NCBI RefSeq assembly: GCF_003952425.1
Contig: NZ_CP034449.1
Coordinates: 2,294,001 to 2,358,000, forward strand
Direction: 5' to 3'
DNA length: 64,000 nucleotides
Source of the DNA: Mesorhizobium sp. M2A.F.Ca.ET.046.03.2.1
GTDB taxonomy: Bacteria; Pseudomonadota; Alphaproteobacteria; Rhizobiales; Rhizobiaceae
The position numbers and the translations under genes were made by a program. The first letter of the stretch is position 1. Each line of letters begins with the position of its first letter. The notes under the pieces are model-generated. The model worked only from the letters and a program-made list of their open reading frames with translations, did no database searches and was not told where the DNA came from. Shown one piece after another: positions 1-8,783 of the stretch.

Positions 1-333
1 ATCGCCGACGGGCTGAACCTTTCCCGCGCCGAAGTGCATGGCGTGGTGAGCTTCTATCACGATTTCCGCGCCAAGCCCGCCGGACGGCATGTGCTCAAGC
101 TCTGCCAGGCGGAAGCCTGCCAGTCGATGGGGTCGGATGCGGTCGCGGCCAAGGTCAAGCAGCTGCTCGGCATCGATTTCCACGAGACCACGCGCGACGG
201 ATCGGTTACACTGGAGCCGGTCTACTGCCTCGGGCTTTGCGCCTGCTCGCCGTCGGCGATGCTCGACGGCGAAGTCATCGGCCGGCTCGATGACGAGAAG
301 ATCGAAGAGATCGTCGCGGAGGTGCGTTCATGA
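1..333 (+). CDS. fdsG: NAD-dependent formate dehydrogenase gamma subunit (5' end outside window)
   Basis: This is the C-terminal part of the small NuoE-like subunit of the soluble molybdenum formate dehydrogenase. The reading frame is open from base 1, so the true start lies upstream of the window. Visible residues include the [2Fe-2S] ligand pattern C-x4-C (CQAEAC) followed later by C-x3-C (CLGLC), as in the NuoE/HoxE/FdsG thioredoxin-like family. The stop codon overlaps the fdsB start in an ATGA arrangement, so the two are translationally coupled. In the complex this subunit relays electrons near the NADH-forming FdsB subunit. The fdsBACD genes that follow make the assignment secure. Confidence 0.93.
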   Translation: MADGLNLSRAEVHGVVSFYHDFRAKPAGRHVLKLCQAEACQSMGSDAVAAKVKQLLGIDFHETTRDGSVTLEPVYCLGLCACSPSAMLDGEVIGRLDDEKIEEIVAEVRS

Positions 334-1886
334 TCCCGCGCATCTATATCCCCGCAGATTCCGGCGCGCTGGCGCTCGGTGCCGAGAAGGTCGCCAGGGC
401 GATCGAGAAGGAGCTCAAGGAGCGCGGCGTCGAGGCCAAGATCGTGCGCAACGGCTCGCGCGGCGCCTATTTCCTCGAGCCAATGGTCGAAGTGGCGACC
501 GACAAGGGTCGCGTCGCATACGGGCCGGTCAAGCCGTCCGACGTCAAGAGCCTGTTCGACAGCGGCTTCCTCACCGGCGGCCACCACAAGCGCTGGCTAG
601 GCGCGCCCGACAAGATCCCCTTCTTCGCCAAGCAGACGCGGCTGACCTTCGCGCGCTGCGGCATCAACGATCCGCTGTCGCTCGATGCCTACAAGTCGCT
701 AGGCGGCTTGCGCGGCCTGCAGAACGCCGTCGCCATGGCGCCGGCCGACGTCGTCAAGCAGGTTACCGAGTCGGGCCTGCGCGGCCGCGGCGGCGCCGGC
801 TTCCCGACCGGCATCAAGTGGAAGACGGTGCTGGATACGGCTGGCGCGCAGAAATACATCGTCTGCAACGCCGACGAAGGCGACAGCGCCACCTTCGCCG
901 ACCGCATGATCATGGAAGGCGATCCCTTCGTGCTGATCGAAGGCATGGCGATCGCCGGCATCGCCACCGGCGCGACCAAGGGTTTCGTTTATATCCGCTC
1001 GGAATATCCGCATGCGGTGGCGACGATGAACAAGGCCGTCGCGATCGCCCGCAAGGCCGGCGTGCTGGGCCTCAACGTGCTGGGCTCGCCCAACGCCTTC
1101 GACATGGAGATCCGCGTCGGCGCCGGCGCCTATGTCTGCGGCGAGGAAACCTCGCTCTTGAACAGCCTGGAGGGCAAACGCGGGGTGGTGCGCGCCAAGC
1201 CGCCGCTGCCGGCCATCCAAGGCTTGTTCAGCAAGCCGACGGTGATCAACAACGTGATCAGCCTGGCCTCGGTGCCTGTAATCATGGACAAGGGCGCCGC
1301 CTTCTACAAGGATTTCGGCATGGGCCGCTCGCGCGGCACGATCCCGATCCAGATCGCCGGCAACGTCAAGCATGGTGGCCTGTTCGAGACGGCCTTCGGC
1401 CTGACGCTCGGCGAAATCGTCGACGAGATCGGCGGCGGCACGGCTTCCGGGCGTCCCGTGAAGGCGGTGCAGGTCGGCGGACCGCTCGGCGCCTATTTCC
1501 CGCGCACTTTGTTCGACACGCCGTTCGACTATGAGGAATTCGCCAAGCGCGACGGCCTGATCGGCCATGCCGGCATCACCGTTTTCGACGACACCGCCGA
1601 CATGCTGAAGCAGGCGCGCTTCGCCATGGAGTTCTGCGCCGTGGAAAGCTGCGGGAAGTGCACGCCCTGCCGCATCGGCTCGACGCGCGGCGTGGAGGTT
1701 CTGGACAAGGTCGCGGCTGGCATCGAAGCGGAGAAGAACCTCGCTCTGGTCACCGACCTCTGCAACACGATGAAGTTCGGATCGCTCTGCGCGCTGGGCG
1801 GCTTCACGCCCTATCCGGTGATGAGCTCTATCACGCATTTCCCTGAGGATTTCAAGCCCGCGCCGGCGCGCGTGGCGGCTGAATAG
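330..1886 (+). CDS. fdsB: NAD-dependent formate dehydrogenase beta subunit (NADH/FMN subunit)
   Basis: A 518-residue NuoF/HoxF-like subunit that takes electrons from the iron-sulfur chain to FMN and reduces NAD+ in the cytoplasm. Residues 1 to about 100 form a thioredoxin-like extension without cysteines, typical of FdsB and HoxF. The glycine-rich nucleotide motif [13 protein letters not shown] lies near residue 155. The [4Fe-4S] ligands are C441, C444 and C447 ([10 protein letters not shown]), with the fourth probably C487. The ATG start overlaps the fdsG stop by four bases, and fdsA starts 10 bases after the stop. Length and order match the fdsGBACD operons of Rhodobacter and Cupriavidus. 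Confidence 0.96.
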   Translation: MIPRIYIPADSGALALGAEKVARAIEKELKERGVEAKIVRNGSRGAYFLEPMVEVATDKGRVAYGPVKPSDVKSLFDSGFLTGGHHKRWLGAPDKIPFFAKQTRLTFARCGINDPLSLDAYKSLGGLRGLQNAVAMAPADVVKQVTESGLRGRGGAGFPTGIKWKTVLDTAGAQKYIVCNADEGDSATFADRMIMEGDPFVLIEGMAIAGIATGATKGFVYIRSEYPHAVATMNKAVAIARKAGVLGLNVLGSPNAFDMEIRVGAGAYVCGEETSLLNSLEGKRGVVRAKPPLPAIQGLFSKPTVINNVISLASVPVIMDKGAAFYKDFGMGRSRGTIPIQIAGNVKHGGLFETAFGLTLGEIVDEIGGGTASGRPVKAVQVGGPLGAYFPRTLFDTPFDYEEFAKRDGLIGHAGITVFDDTADMLKQARFAMEFCAVESCGKCTPCRIGSTRGVEVLDKVAAGIEAEKNLALVTDLCNTMKFGSLCALGGFTPYPVMSSITHFPEDFKPAPARVAAE

Positions 1887-1896
1887 GAGCTGGCAG

Positions 1897-4809
1897 ATGA
1901 ACATCAAGGCCGACTTCCCGACACTCATCCAGGAGATCGACTACGGAACGCCGGAGTCGAAAGCGACGAAGCAGGTCACCCTGACCGTCGACGGGCAAAG
2001 CATCACCGTGCCGGAAGGCACCTCGATCATGCGCGCGGCGATGGAAGGCGGGGTCGAGATCCCGAAGCTTTGCGCCACCGACATGCTGGATTCCTTCGGC
2101 TCCTGCCGCGTCTGCCTGGTCGAGATCGAGGGCCGCGGCGGCACGCCCGCCTCCTGCACGACGCCGGTCGGCGAAGGCATGGTGGTGCGCACGCAGTCGG
2201 ACCGGCTCGACGCCATCCGCCGCGGCGTCATGGAACTCTATGTCTCCGACCATCCGATGGGCTGGAACGAGAAGGCCGGAACCGGCGCCAGCGAGTTCGA
2301 CGCGGTGGCGAAGTCGGTCGGCCTCGCCGAGAACCGTTACGGCGTCGAAGGCCGCAACCACGTCAAGGAAGAAGGCGGCGTGGCGCCCGGCCATGGCTCG
2401 CTGGCGGTGGACTATATCGCGCGTGACGAATCCAACCCCTATTTCACCTATGACCCGGCGCAGTGCATCGTCTGCTCGCGCTGCGTGCGCGCCTGCGAAG
2501 AGGTGCAGGGCACCTTCGCGCTGACCATCGAGGGCCGCGGCTTCGAATCGCGCATGGTCGCCGGCATGCATGAGGATTTCATCGCTTCGGAATGCGTCTC
2601 CTGCGGCGCCTGCGTGCAGGCCTGCCCGACCGATGCGCTGCGCGAGAAGACGGTGCTGGAAAAAGGCATGCCGGAGCGCTCGGCTGTCACCACCTGTGCC
2701 TATTGCGGCGTCGGCTGCTCGTTCAAGGCCGAAGTGAAGGATGACGAGGTCATCCGCATGATGCCCTACAAGGACGGCAAGGCGAACCACGGCCATTCCT
2801 GCGTGAAAGGCCGGTTTGCCTATGGCTACGCCACGCACAAGGACCGCATCCTGTCGCCGATGATCCGCGAGAAGATCACCGATCCGTGGCGCGAAGTGAG
2901 CTGGGAAGAGGCGATCGCCCACACGGCGAAGGAATTCCGCCGCATCCAGTATCAGTATGGACGCACCGCGATCGGCGGCATCACCTCCTCGCGCTGCACC
3001 AACGAGGAGACCTATCTCGTCCAGAAGCTGGTGCGGCAGGGCTTCCGCAACAACAATGTCGACACCTGCGCGCGCGTCTGCCATTCGCCGACCGGCTACG
3101 GGCTCGGCCAGACCTATGGCACCTCGGCCGGTACGCAGGATTTCGATTCGGTCGAGTTCACCGACGTCGCCGTCATCATCGGCGCCAATCCGGCGTCCGC
3201 CCATCCGGTGTTCGCCTCGCGGCTGAAGAAGCGGCTTCGCCAGGGCGCCAAGCTGATCGTGCTCGATCCGCGCCGCACCGAGATGGTGAAATCGGCGCAT
3301 ATCGAGGCCGACTATCACCTGCCGCTGAAGCCCGGCACCAATGTGGCGGTGCTGACGGCGCTGGCGCATGTCATAGTCACCGAGGGCCTCTACAACGAAG
3401 CCTTCGTGCGCGAGCGCTGCGACTGGGCCGAGTTTCAGGACTGGGCGTCCTTCGTCGCCCTGCCGGAGAACAGCCCGGAGACGGTCGGCAAGCTGTCCGG
3501 CGTCGACCCTGAAGCCATCCGGGGTGCCGCGCGCCTTTACGCCAAGGGGGGCAATGGCGCGATCTATTACGGCCTCGGCGTCACCGAACACAGCCAGGGC
3601 TCGACCACGGTGATGGCGATCGCCAACCTCGCCATGGCAACCGGCAATATCGGCCGTCCGGGCGTCGGCGTGAATCCGCTGCGCGGCCAGAACAATGTGC
3701 AGGGCTCCTGCGACATGGGTTCCTTCCCGCATGAGCTGCCGGGCTACCGCCACATCTCGGGCGAAGCGGTGCGCGACATCTATGAGAGCCTGTGGGGTGT
3801 GAAGCTGGACGACGAGCCCGGCCTGCGTATCCCCAACATGCTGGACGCCGCCGTCGACGGCTCGTTCAAGGGCATCTACATCCAGGGCGAGGACATCCTG
3901 CAGTCCGATCCCGACACCAAGCATGTCGCCGGCGGTCTCGCCGCTATGGAATGCGTCGTGGTGCACGACCTCTTCCTCAACGAGACGGCCAACTACGCGC
4001 ATGTCTTCCTGCCGGGTTCGACCTTCCTCGAGAAGGACGGCACCTTCACCAATGCCGAGCGCCGCATCAACATGGTGCGCAAGGTCATCGAGCCGAAGGC
4101 GCGCTACGCCGACTGGGAGGCGACGCAGGAGCTTGCCCGCGCCATCGGGCTCGACTGGAACTATACCCATCCGTCTGAGATCATGGACGAGATCGCCAAG
4201 ACGACGCCGAGCTTCGCCGGCGTCTCGTTCGAGCTGCTTGACCGTGTCGGCTCGGTGCAGTGGCCCTGCAACGAGAAGGCGCCGCTCGGCACGCCGATCA
4301 TGCATGTCGACGGCTTCGTGCGCGGCAAGGGCAAGTTCATCCGCACCGAATATGTGGCGACGGACGAGCGGACAGGCCCGCGCTATCCGCTGCTGCTCAC
4401 CACCGGCCGCATCCTGTCGCAGTACAATGTCGGCGCGCAGACCAGGCGCACGGAGAACGTTGCTTGGCATGCCGAGGACCGGCTGGAGATCCATCCGCAT
4501 GACGCCGAGGTTCGCGGCGTGCGCGAAGGCGACTGGGTGCGGCTGGCGAGCCGCTCCGGCGAAACCACGCTTCGCGCTCTGATCACCGACCGCGTCTCGC
4601 CCGGTGTCGTCTACACGACCTTCCACCATACGGACACGCAGGCCAACGTGATCACCACCGACTTCTCGGACTGGGCGACCAACTGTCCGGAATACAAGGT
4701 CACCGCCGTGCAGGTGGCGCCGTCCAACGGCCCGACCGACTGGCAGAAGGACTATAACGAGCAGGCCAAGCAGAGCCGGCGTATCGCCCCGCTGGCGGCA
4801 GCGGAGTAG
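1897..4809 (+). CDS. fdsA: NAD-dependent formate dehydrogenase alpha subunit (Mo-bisPGD catalytic subunit)
   Basis: A 970-residue catalytic subunit that oxidises formate to CO2. The N-terminal ferredoxin domain has [2Fe-2S] ligands C59, C70, C73 and C87. Two [4Fe-4S] clusters follow: C190/193/196/200 and C233/236/239/243. The molybdopterin domain begins with CAYCGVGC near residue 267. The molybdenum ligand is predicted to be C395, followed by H396 (ARVCHSPT), so this is a cysteine rather than a selenocysteine enzyme. The C-terminal third is the molybdopterin dinucleotide-binding domain. The upstream sequence has an AGGAG ribosome binding site. Together with FdsB and FdsG it forms the NAD+-linked, oxygen-tolerant enzyme known from Rhodobacter capsulatus and Cupriavidus. 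Confidence 0.97.
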   Translation: MNIKADFPTLIQEIDYGTPESKATKQVTLTVDGQSITVPEGTSIMRAAMEGGVEIPKLCATDMLDSFGSCRVCLVEIEGRGGTPASCTTPVGEGMVVRTQSDRLDAIRRGVMELYVSDHPMGWNEKAGTGASEFDAVAKSVGLAENRYGVEGRNHVKEEGGVAPGHGSLAVDYIARDESNPYFTYDPAQCIVCSRCVRACEEVQGTFALTIEGRGFESRMVAGMHEDFIASECVSCGACVQACPTDALREKTVLEKGMPERSAVTTCAYCGVGCSFKAEVKDDEVIRMMPYKDGKANHGHSCVKGRFAYGYATHKDRILSPMIREKITDPWREVSWEEAIAHTAKEFRRIQYQYGRTAIGGITSSRCTNEETYLVQKLVRQGFRNNNVDTCARVCHSPTGYGLGQTYGTSAGTQDFDSVEFTDVAVIIGANPASAHPVFASRLKKRLRQGAKLIVLDPRRTEMVKSAHIEADYHLPLKPGTNVAVLTALAHVIVTEGLYNEAFVRERCDWAEFQDWASFVALPENSPETVGKLSGVDPEAIRGAARLYAKGGNGAIYYGLGVTEHSQGSTTVMAIANLAMATGNIGRPGVGVNPLRGQNNVQGSCDMGSFPHELPGYRHISGEAVRDIYESLWGVKLDDEPGLRIPNMLDAAVDGSFKGIYIQGEDILQSDPDTKHVAGGLAAMECVVVHDLFLNETANYAHVFLPGSTFLEKDGTFTNAERRINMVRKVIEPKARYADWEATQELARAIGLDWNYTHPSEIMDEIAKTTPSFAGVSFELLDRVGSVQWPCNEKAPLGTPIMHVDGFVRGKGKFIRTEYVATDERTGPRYPLLLTTGRILSQYNVGAQTRRTENVAWHAEDRLEIHPHDAEVRGVREGDWVRLASRSGETTLRALITDRVSPGVVYTTFHHTDTQANVITTDFSDWATNCPEYKVTAVQVAPSNGPTDWQKDYNEQAKQSRRIAPLAAAE

Positions 4810-4812
4810 TCC

Positions 4813-5643
4813 TTGGGCGCGCGCCGCAAAGCGACGACGCAAATTACGCGGCTCGCGCATCGCGCCGGCGGCACCGCGGCCGCGAACCGCATGGTGCCGG
4901 AAGAGACGCCGGTGGCGTTCTCCTTTGCCGGCACCACGCATGCGGTGATGATGGCAAGCCCAGCCGATTTCGAGGATTTCGCGCTCGGCTTCTCGCTGAC
5001 CGAGGGCATCATCGCCGATCAGAAAGAGATCGAGGCGATCGAGGTCGAGGATCTCGGCGCCGGCATCGACATCCAGATCAGGCTGAAGGACCAGGCCAAC
5101 ACGCGCTTCCAGGCGCGGCGGCGCCGGCTGGCCGGACCGGTCGGCTGCGGCTTGTGTGGCATTGAGTCCATCGAGGAGGCGATGCGCTCGGTCGAGGCAG
5201 TTGGTGCGTCAAAACTTACGCTTCAAGCAGAAGACATCACCAGCGCCGTCCAGTTGCTGTCGAAGGTTCAGCCGCTGCATGCCGAGACCGGCGCGGTGCA
5301 TGCGGCCGGCTTCTACGTGCCCGGCAAGGGCGTCGTGATGGCGCGCGAGGATGTCGGGCGGCACAATGCGCTGGACAAGCTCGCCGGCGCGCTGGCCAAG
5401 GCAGGCATCGATGGCGCAAGCGGCGCGGTCGTGGTGACCTCGCGCGTCTCGGTCGAGATGGTGCAGAAGACGGCTGCCATCGGCGCTTCGATCATCATGG
5501 CGGTTTCGGCGCCGACGGCGCTTGCCATCCGCACGGCGGATGCCGCCGGCATGACGCTGGTGGCGCTGGTGCGCGGCGACGATTTCGATATTTTCACCCA
5601 CCCCGAACGGGTGGCTTCCGGAGTTGCCAAGCATGTCGCATGA
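4813..5643 (+). CDS. fdhD: formate dehydrogenase accessory sulfurtransferase FdhD
   Basis: A 276-residue FdhD family protein (called FdsC in fds operons). FdhD passes sulfur to the Mo-bisPGD cofactor before its insertion into FdsA. The diagnostic C-x2-C loop is present as C112 and C115 (CGLC), and the motif REDVGRHNALDKL is clear. The frame begins at a TTG three bases after the fdsA stop, with GGAG just upstream. I keep this start because the first 26 residues resemble conserved N-termini of rhizobial FdhD; the next ATG is at 4891. Its 3' end overlaps the start of fdsD by 11 bases. Confidence 0.93.
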   Translation: MGARRKATTQITRLAHRAGGTAAANRMVPEETPVAFSFAGTTHAVMMASPADFEDFALGFSLTEGIIADQKEIEAIEVEDLGAGIDIQIRLKDQANTRFQARRRRLAGPVGCGLCGIESIEEAMRSVEAVGASKLTLQAEDITSAVQLLSKVQPLHAETGAVHAAGFYVPGKGVVMAREDVGRHNALDKLAGALAKAGIDGASGAVVVTSRVSVEMVQKTAAIGASIIMAVSAPTALAIRTADAAGMTLVALVRGDDFDIFTHPERVASGVAKHVA

Positions 5644-5944
5644 CGAAGACCACATCGCCAGCACCAGGGAAAAGCTGGTGCGCATGGCCAACCAGATCGC
5701 CACCTTCTTCCACTCGAAGCCGCGCGAGGAAGGCATTGCCGGGCTGGCGGAGCACATCAACAAATTCTGGGAACCCCGGATGCGGCGGCAGCTCTTCGAG
5801 CTGCTCGACGGCGACGCTGAGGATTTCGACGCGTTGGTGATCGCGGCCTCGGACAAGATCAAGCGGCCGATCTCCCCTGCGGAGGCCGACAGGAAGCTTG
5901 GGGTCACAGCCTTTCCGGCCGATATCGCCGCTTCGCAGGAATGA
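5633..5944 (+). CDS. fdsD: formate dehydrogenase delta subunit
   Basis: A 103-residue FdsD family protein, the small delta subunit or assembly factor encoded last in fds operons. It has the family look: an alpha-helical start (MANQIATFF), the conserved NKFWEPRMR stretch near residue 45, and a proline-rich tail. I chose the ATG at 5633 because it overlaps the end of fdhD and follows the usual FdsD start; a TTG nine bases upstream is possible. FdsD is needed for full activity in other bacteria, although its exact role is not settled. No clear terminator is visible in the short gap that follows. Confidence 0.9.
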   Translation: MSHDEDHIASTREKLVRMANQIATFFHSKPREEGIAGLAEHINKFWEPRMRRQLFELLDGDAEDFDALVIAASDKIKRPISPAEADRKLGVTAFPADIAASQE

Positions 5945-6058
5945 TGTAGCGACCGGACGGCGTTATATTCCTTTCCGCTAAAGTTTAAGGTGCCGCTATC
6001 GGCACGGCTCTGCTATGGTTGGCGGCAGAAAGTCGTCTGGCCGGGCGGGGTAGTTCGC

Positions 6059-7612
6059 GTGAGGCCGATCGAGACCAGATACGCCCGTAGCGGGGATGTG
6101 CGGATCGCCTATCAGGTGATCGGCCAGGGCTCTTTCGATCTCGTCTTCGTACCGGGCTTCATCTCCAATCTCGACCTGCATTGGGAAGACGAGGGCTACA
6201 GCCGCCTCTTGAAACGGCTCTCCGCCTTCTCGCGGCTGATCCTGTTCGACAAGCGCGGCACCGGGCTATCCGACCGCGTCGACACCCGCCACCTGCCCAG
6301 CCTCGAGACGCGCATGGACGATGTCCGAGCGGTGATGGACGCCACAGGCAGCGGCCGTGCCGCTATCCTCGGCGCCTCGGAAGGCGCGCCGATGGCGATG
6401 CTGTTCGCCGCCACCTATCCGGAGCGGACGCGGGCGCTGGTGCTCTACGGCGGCTATGCGCATTTCCACAAATGGGTGATGCCGCCGGAACGGCTGGAAG
6501 CATTCATCGAGACGGCGGAAACATCCTGGGGCACCGGCGCGACCTTGCCCAATTTCGCGCCGGGCCGGGTCGACGATACCCACTTCACTCAGTGGTGGGG
6601 CCGGTTCGAGCGGCTGTCGGCCAGCCCGACGGCCGCTACGGCGCTTGCCCGCATGAATGCCGGCATAGACGTGCGCGACATGCTCGGGACGATCAGCGTG
6701 CCTACTTACCTGATCCATCGCCGCAACGACGCCCGAGTCGATCCCGACGCCAGCCGCTTCCTGGCCAGAAAGATCCCAGGCGCCCGCCTGGTCGAGATTT
6801 CGGGGCGCGACCACCCGATCTGGACCGGCGACGTCGACCGCGTGGCCGACCTGATCGAGGAATTCCTGACCGGGGAGCCGACGGTGGCCGTTGTGGAACG
6901 CGTGCTCGCAGCACTTCTGGTGACACGCATCTACGACACCGCGCGGCTCGGCGACCGCTTGTGGAGCGAACGCAGCCTGCGCTTCCAGGAGAACTGGCAC
7001 ATGCTGGTCGGCCGCCATGGCGGGCGCGTCGCCGGCACGCATGGCGAGCTGATGATCTCGCGCTTCGATGGCCCAGCGCGTGCCGTGCGCTGCGCGGCGC
7101 TGCTGCGCGAGGCGGCCCAGGAAATCGGCGTGGCAAGCGCGCAAGGGGTGCATGTCGGCGAGATCGAAATACGCGGACCGCCGACGGGGCTGACAGCGCG
7201 TGTGGCCATGCAGCTTGCCGCCCATGCCGAGCGCGGGCACATCCTCTGCTCAAGGCTGGTCGCCGACCTGGCCGCGGGTTCCGGGCTGCATTTCACCGAT
7301 GCCGGCCGCATCAGCCTCGACGAATTGGACGAGCCGCTGGCGCTGGTGCAGGTGACGGCCGAACAGCATCTGGAGCCGGCCTGCCGTCCCAAGCCCAAGC
7401 CGGCCGAACCGGCAACGCTGACGGCTCGCGAGAGCGAGGTGGTGAGCCTGATCGCCGACGGCAAGAGCAATGCCGCGATCGCAGCCGAGCTCGACCTCAG
7501 CGAGCACACGGTCAAGCGCCATGTCGCCAACATATTGCTCAAGCTCGACCTGCCGTCGCGGGCGGCGGCGGCGGCATTCTCGGCCAGGCATGCTGGCCCG
7601 GACGGGCCATGA
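6059..7612 (+). CDS. alpha/beta hydrolase - degenerate cyclase domain - LuxR-type regulator
   Basis: A three-domain protein of 517 residues from the GTG at 6059; the frame also stays open back to a GTG at 5990. An alpha/beta hydrolase fold has a nucleophile elbow GASEG (Ser107 from the 6059 start) and candidate Asp and His near ARVDPD and GRDHPIW. The middle domain aligns with class III nucleotidyl cyclases, but the first metal-site motif (usually FTDI) reads VTRIYDT and the second (usually GDG) reads THGEL, so it is probably inactive. The C-terminus is a LuxR/GerE HTH (LTARESEVVSLIADG). It probably senses a ligand and controls the downstream genes at 7715, 8133 and 8784. No ligand can be read from sequence. 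Confidence 0.8.
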   Translation: MRPIETRYARSGDVRIAYQVIGQGSFDLVFVPGFISNLDLHWEDEGYSRLLKRLSAFSRLILFDKRGTGLSDRVDTRHLPSLETRMDDVRAVMDATGSGRAAILGASEGAPMAMLFAATYPERTRALVLYGGYAHFHKWVMPPERLEAFIETAETSWGTGATLPNFAPGRVDDTHFTQWWGRFERLSASPTAATALARMNAGIDVRDMLGTISVPTYLIHRRNDARVDPDASRFLARKIPGARLVEISGRDHPIWTGDVDRVADLIEEFLTGEPTVAVVERVLAALLVTRIYDTARLGDRLWSERSLRFQENWHMLVGRHGGRVAGTHGELMISRFDGPARAVRCAALLREAAQEIGVASAQGVHVGEIEIRGPPTGLTARVAMQLAAHAERGHILCSRLVADLAAGSGLHFTDAGRISLDELDEPLALVQVTAEQHLEPACRPKPKPAEPATLTARESEVVSLIADGKSNAAIAAELDLSEHTVKRHVANILLKLDLPSRAAAAAFSARHAGPDGP

Positions 7613-7639
7613 GAGCCATGGCGCTTTCGGGCGAAGCGG
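7613..7639 (+). promoter_or_regulatory. candidate operator copy 1 upstream of the SnoaL-like gene
   Basis: GAGCCATG (7613-7620) followed by CTTTCGGGCGAAGCGG (7624-7639). The same two elements recur at 8618-8652 upstream of the flavoprotein gene. The second element contains a TTCG-GG-CGAA dyad. I infer a shared site for the LuxR-type regulator encoded just upstream. No biochemical support is available. Confidence 0.35.
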
Positions 7640-7714
7640 TCGGGACGCGTAGGAGGTATCAATTATCCCAATGCAGGCAGCCAGGAAGGCACTGCGGGGC
7701 CATGGAGAGACAAG

Positions 7715-8077
7715 ATGTTGACCAAGACAAAGACGGTGGACGGCGCGGCGATCAAGAAGGCGATCGAGGGCCGTGACGGTAAGTTGCTGTCGAGCTTCTA
7801 CACCGACGATGCGCTGGTGCGCGTCGTCGACCGCAACAACCCGCCGAGCAAGCCGCGCGAAATCCGCGGCCGCGCGGCGATCAGCATCTTCTGGGACGAT
7901 ATCTGCAGCCGGGCGATGACCCACAAGGTCGACGCCACCATCGCAGAGGGCGACAACCTCGCCTTCATGCAAGCCTGCGCCTATCCGGACGGCACCAAGG
8001 TGGTTTGCGCGGCGATGCTGGAGCTGAGGAACGGCCTGATCGCGCGGCAGACCGTCGTGCAGGCCTGGGACGAATAA
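7715..8077 (+). CDS. SnoaL/NTF2-like small protein
   Basis: A 120-residue cytoplasmic protein whose pattern fits the NTF2-like/SnoaL fold: an N-terminal helix, the segment KLLSSFYTDDALVRVVD and a central IRGRAAISIFW motif, as in ketosteroid-isomerase-type proteins. Such proteins act as small-molecule binding or isomerising enzymes, but no catalytic residues can be assigned with confidence. It follows the hydrolase-LuxR regulator by about 100 bases and precedes another small protein, so it probably belongs to the regulator's target group. The annotation is at fold level only. Confidence 0.7.
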   Translation: MLTKTKTVDGAAIKKAIEGRDGKLLSSFYTDDALVRVVDRNNPPSKPREIRGRAAISIFWDDICSRAMTHKVDATIAEGDNLAFMQACAYPDGTKVVCAAMLELRNGLIARQTVVQAWDE

Positions 8078-8132
8078 TCAACCGCGGACAAATCAACAGC
8101 GGCCTCGGCCGCAATGGTGAGGGAGAATCGAG

Positions 8133-8447
8133 ATGTTCAGCGCCAGATGGCAGATCGACGCGAAGTTCGGCCACAAGCAGACCGCACTTGAGCTGATGCG
8201 GAAATGGGAGCGCGAGATCGGCTCGCAGGTCGGTTTGGCCGACCTGAATTTCCGGCTCATGACGGGTTCGATCGGCGCCCGCGAAGCGACGATCGAATCC
8301 CACCACGAAGTCGAAAGCCTGGCCCAGCTGGAAGCGTTCTTTGCCAAGATCGCGAAGATCGACGCGCACGCCAAATGGGGCAAGGAACTGGAGCCCTATG
8401 TGGTGTCGGGCACCAGCCAGTGGCAAATCTTCCGGATCGTGGAATAG
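8133..8447 (+). CDS. small conserved protein, possible dimeric alpha/beta-barrel fold
   Basis: A 104-residue protein with a good ribosome binding site (GAGGGAG upstream of ATG). It starts with a beta-strand-like MFSARWQID and has the helix HKQTALELMRKWERE. The second half repeats this strand-helix rhythm (ESHHEVESLAQLEAFFAKI), which suggests a NIPSNAP or antibiotic-monooxygenase-like ferredoxin fold. I recognise no catalytic motif. The position between the SnoaL-like gene and the flavoprotein suggests a shared role in one small catabolic or detoxifying pathway. The function is unknown. Confidence 0.6.
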   Translation: MFSARWQIDAKFGHKQTALELMRKWEREIGSQVGLADLNFRLMTGSIGAREATIESHHEVESLAQLEAFFAKIAKIDAHAKWGKELEPYVVSGTSQWQIFRIVE

Positions 8448-8783
8448 TTGATTGCGAAATAGCCGAAGGCCGAAGAGGCAGCGGCGAACATGACGGGAAG
8501 AGTGGCTGCGAGGCAGGCGGCCACTCGACGTCACCGGATCGACCCAAATCGGTAACCGGGCACCCTCCGCTCGGCCATCCACTGCAGCCGCTTTGGCTGT
8601 CGTGTCATGGCTCTCCCGAGCCATGCCCCGCTGGTCCTTTCGGGCGAAGCGGCAGGGGCCGGATTGGTGCAATGTGCTCTTCCTGCAACATCCAACGCAT
8701 TCGCCCGATGAGGCGAGCAAACGAAGCAACACATGCGTCGCGTCGGCGCGCCATGGCGCTGGCGCAAGCAAGGGAGCAAACCA
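8448..8783. other. 336-base intergenic region with dyad and repeated motif
   Basis: No convincing gene lies here. It holds a perfect 8-bp dyad CATGGCTC-tccc-GAGCCATG (8606-8625) and a second copy of CTTTCGGGCGAAGCGG (8637-8652), which also occurs at 7624-7639. A promoter for the flavoprotein gene at 8784 probably lies downstream of these elements. The open frame running back from 8784 to 8733 is not needed for the protein. Confidence 0.5.
8606..8652 (+). promoter_or_regulatory. candidate operator copy 2 upstream of the flavoprotein gene
   Basis: A perfect inverted repeat CATGGCTC/GAGCCATG with a four-base centre is followed 11 bases later by CTTTCGGGCGAAGCGG. Both parts (GAGCCATG and the 16-mer) are shared with 7613-7639. 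Two regions that follow the same LuxR-type regulator gene carry the pair, so a common regulator is the simplest reading. Confidence 0.4.

Noticed and set aside
89..1534. 481-codon plus-strand frame overlapping fdsG and fdsB
   Set aside because: Arg-rich out-of-frame translation of two well-supported genes.
1852..4941. Very long minus-strand open frame opposite fdsA
   Set aside because: It is a high-GC shadow of fdsA with low-complexity Arg/Ala/Asp-rich protein and no recognisable domain; the plus strand has a complete catalytic subunit.
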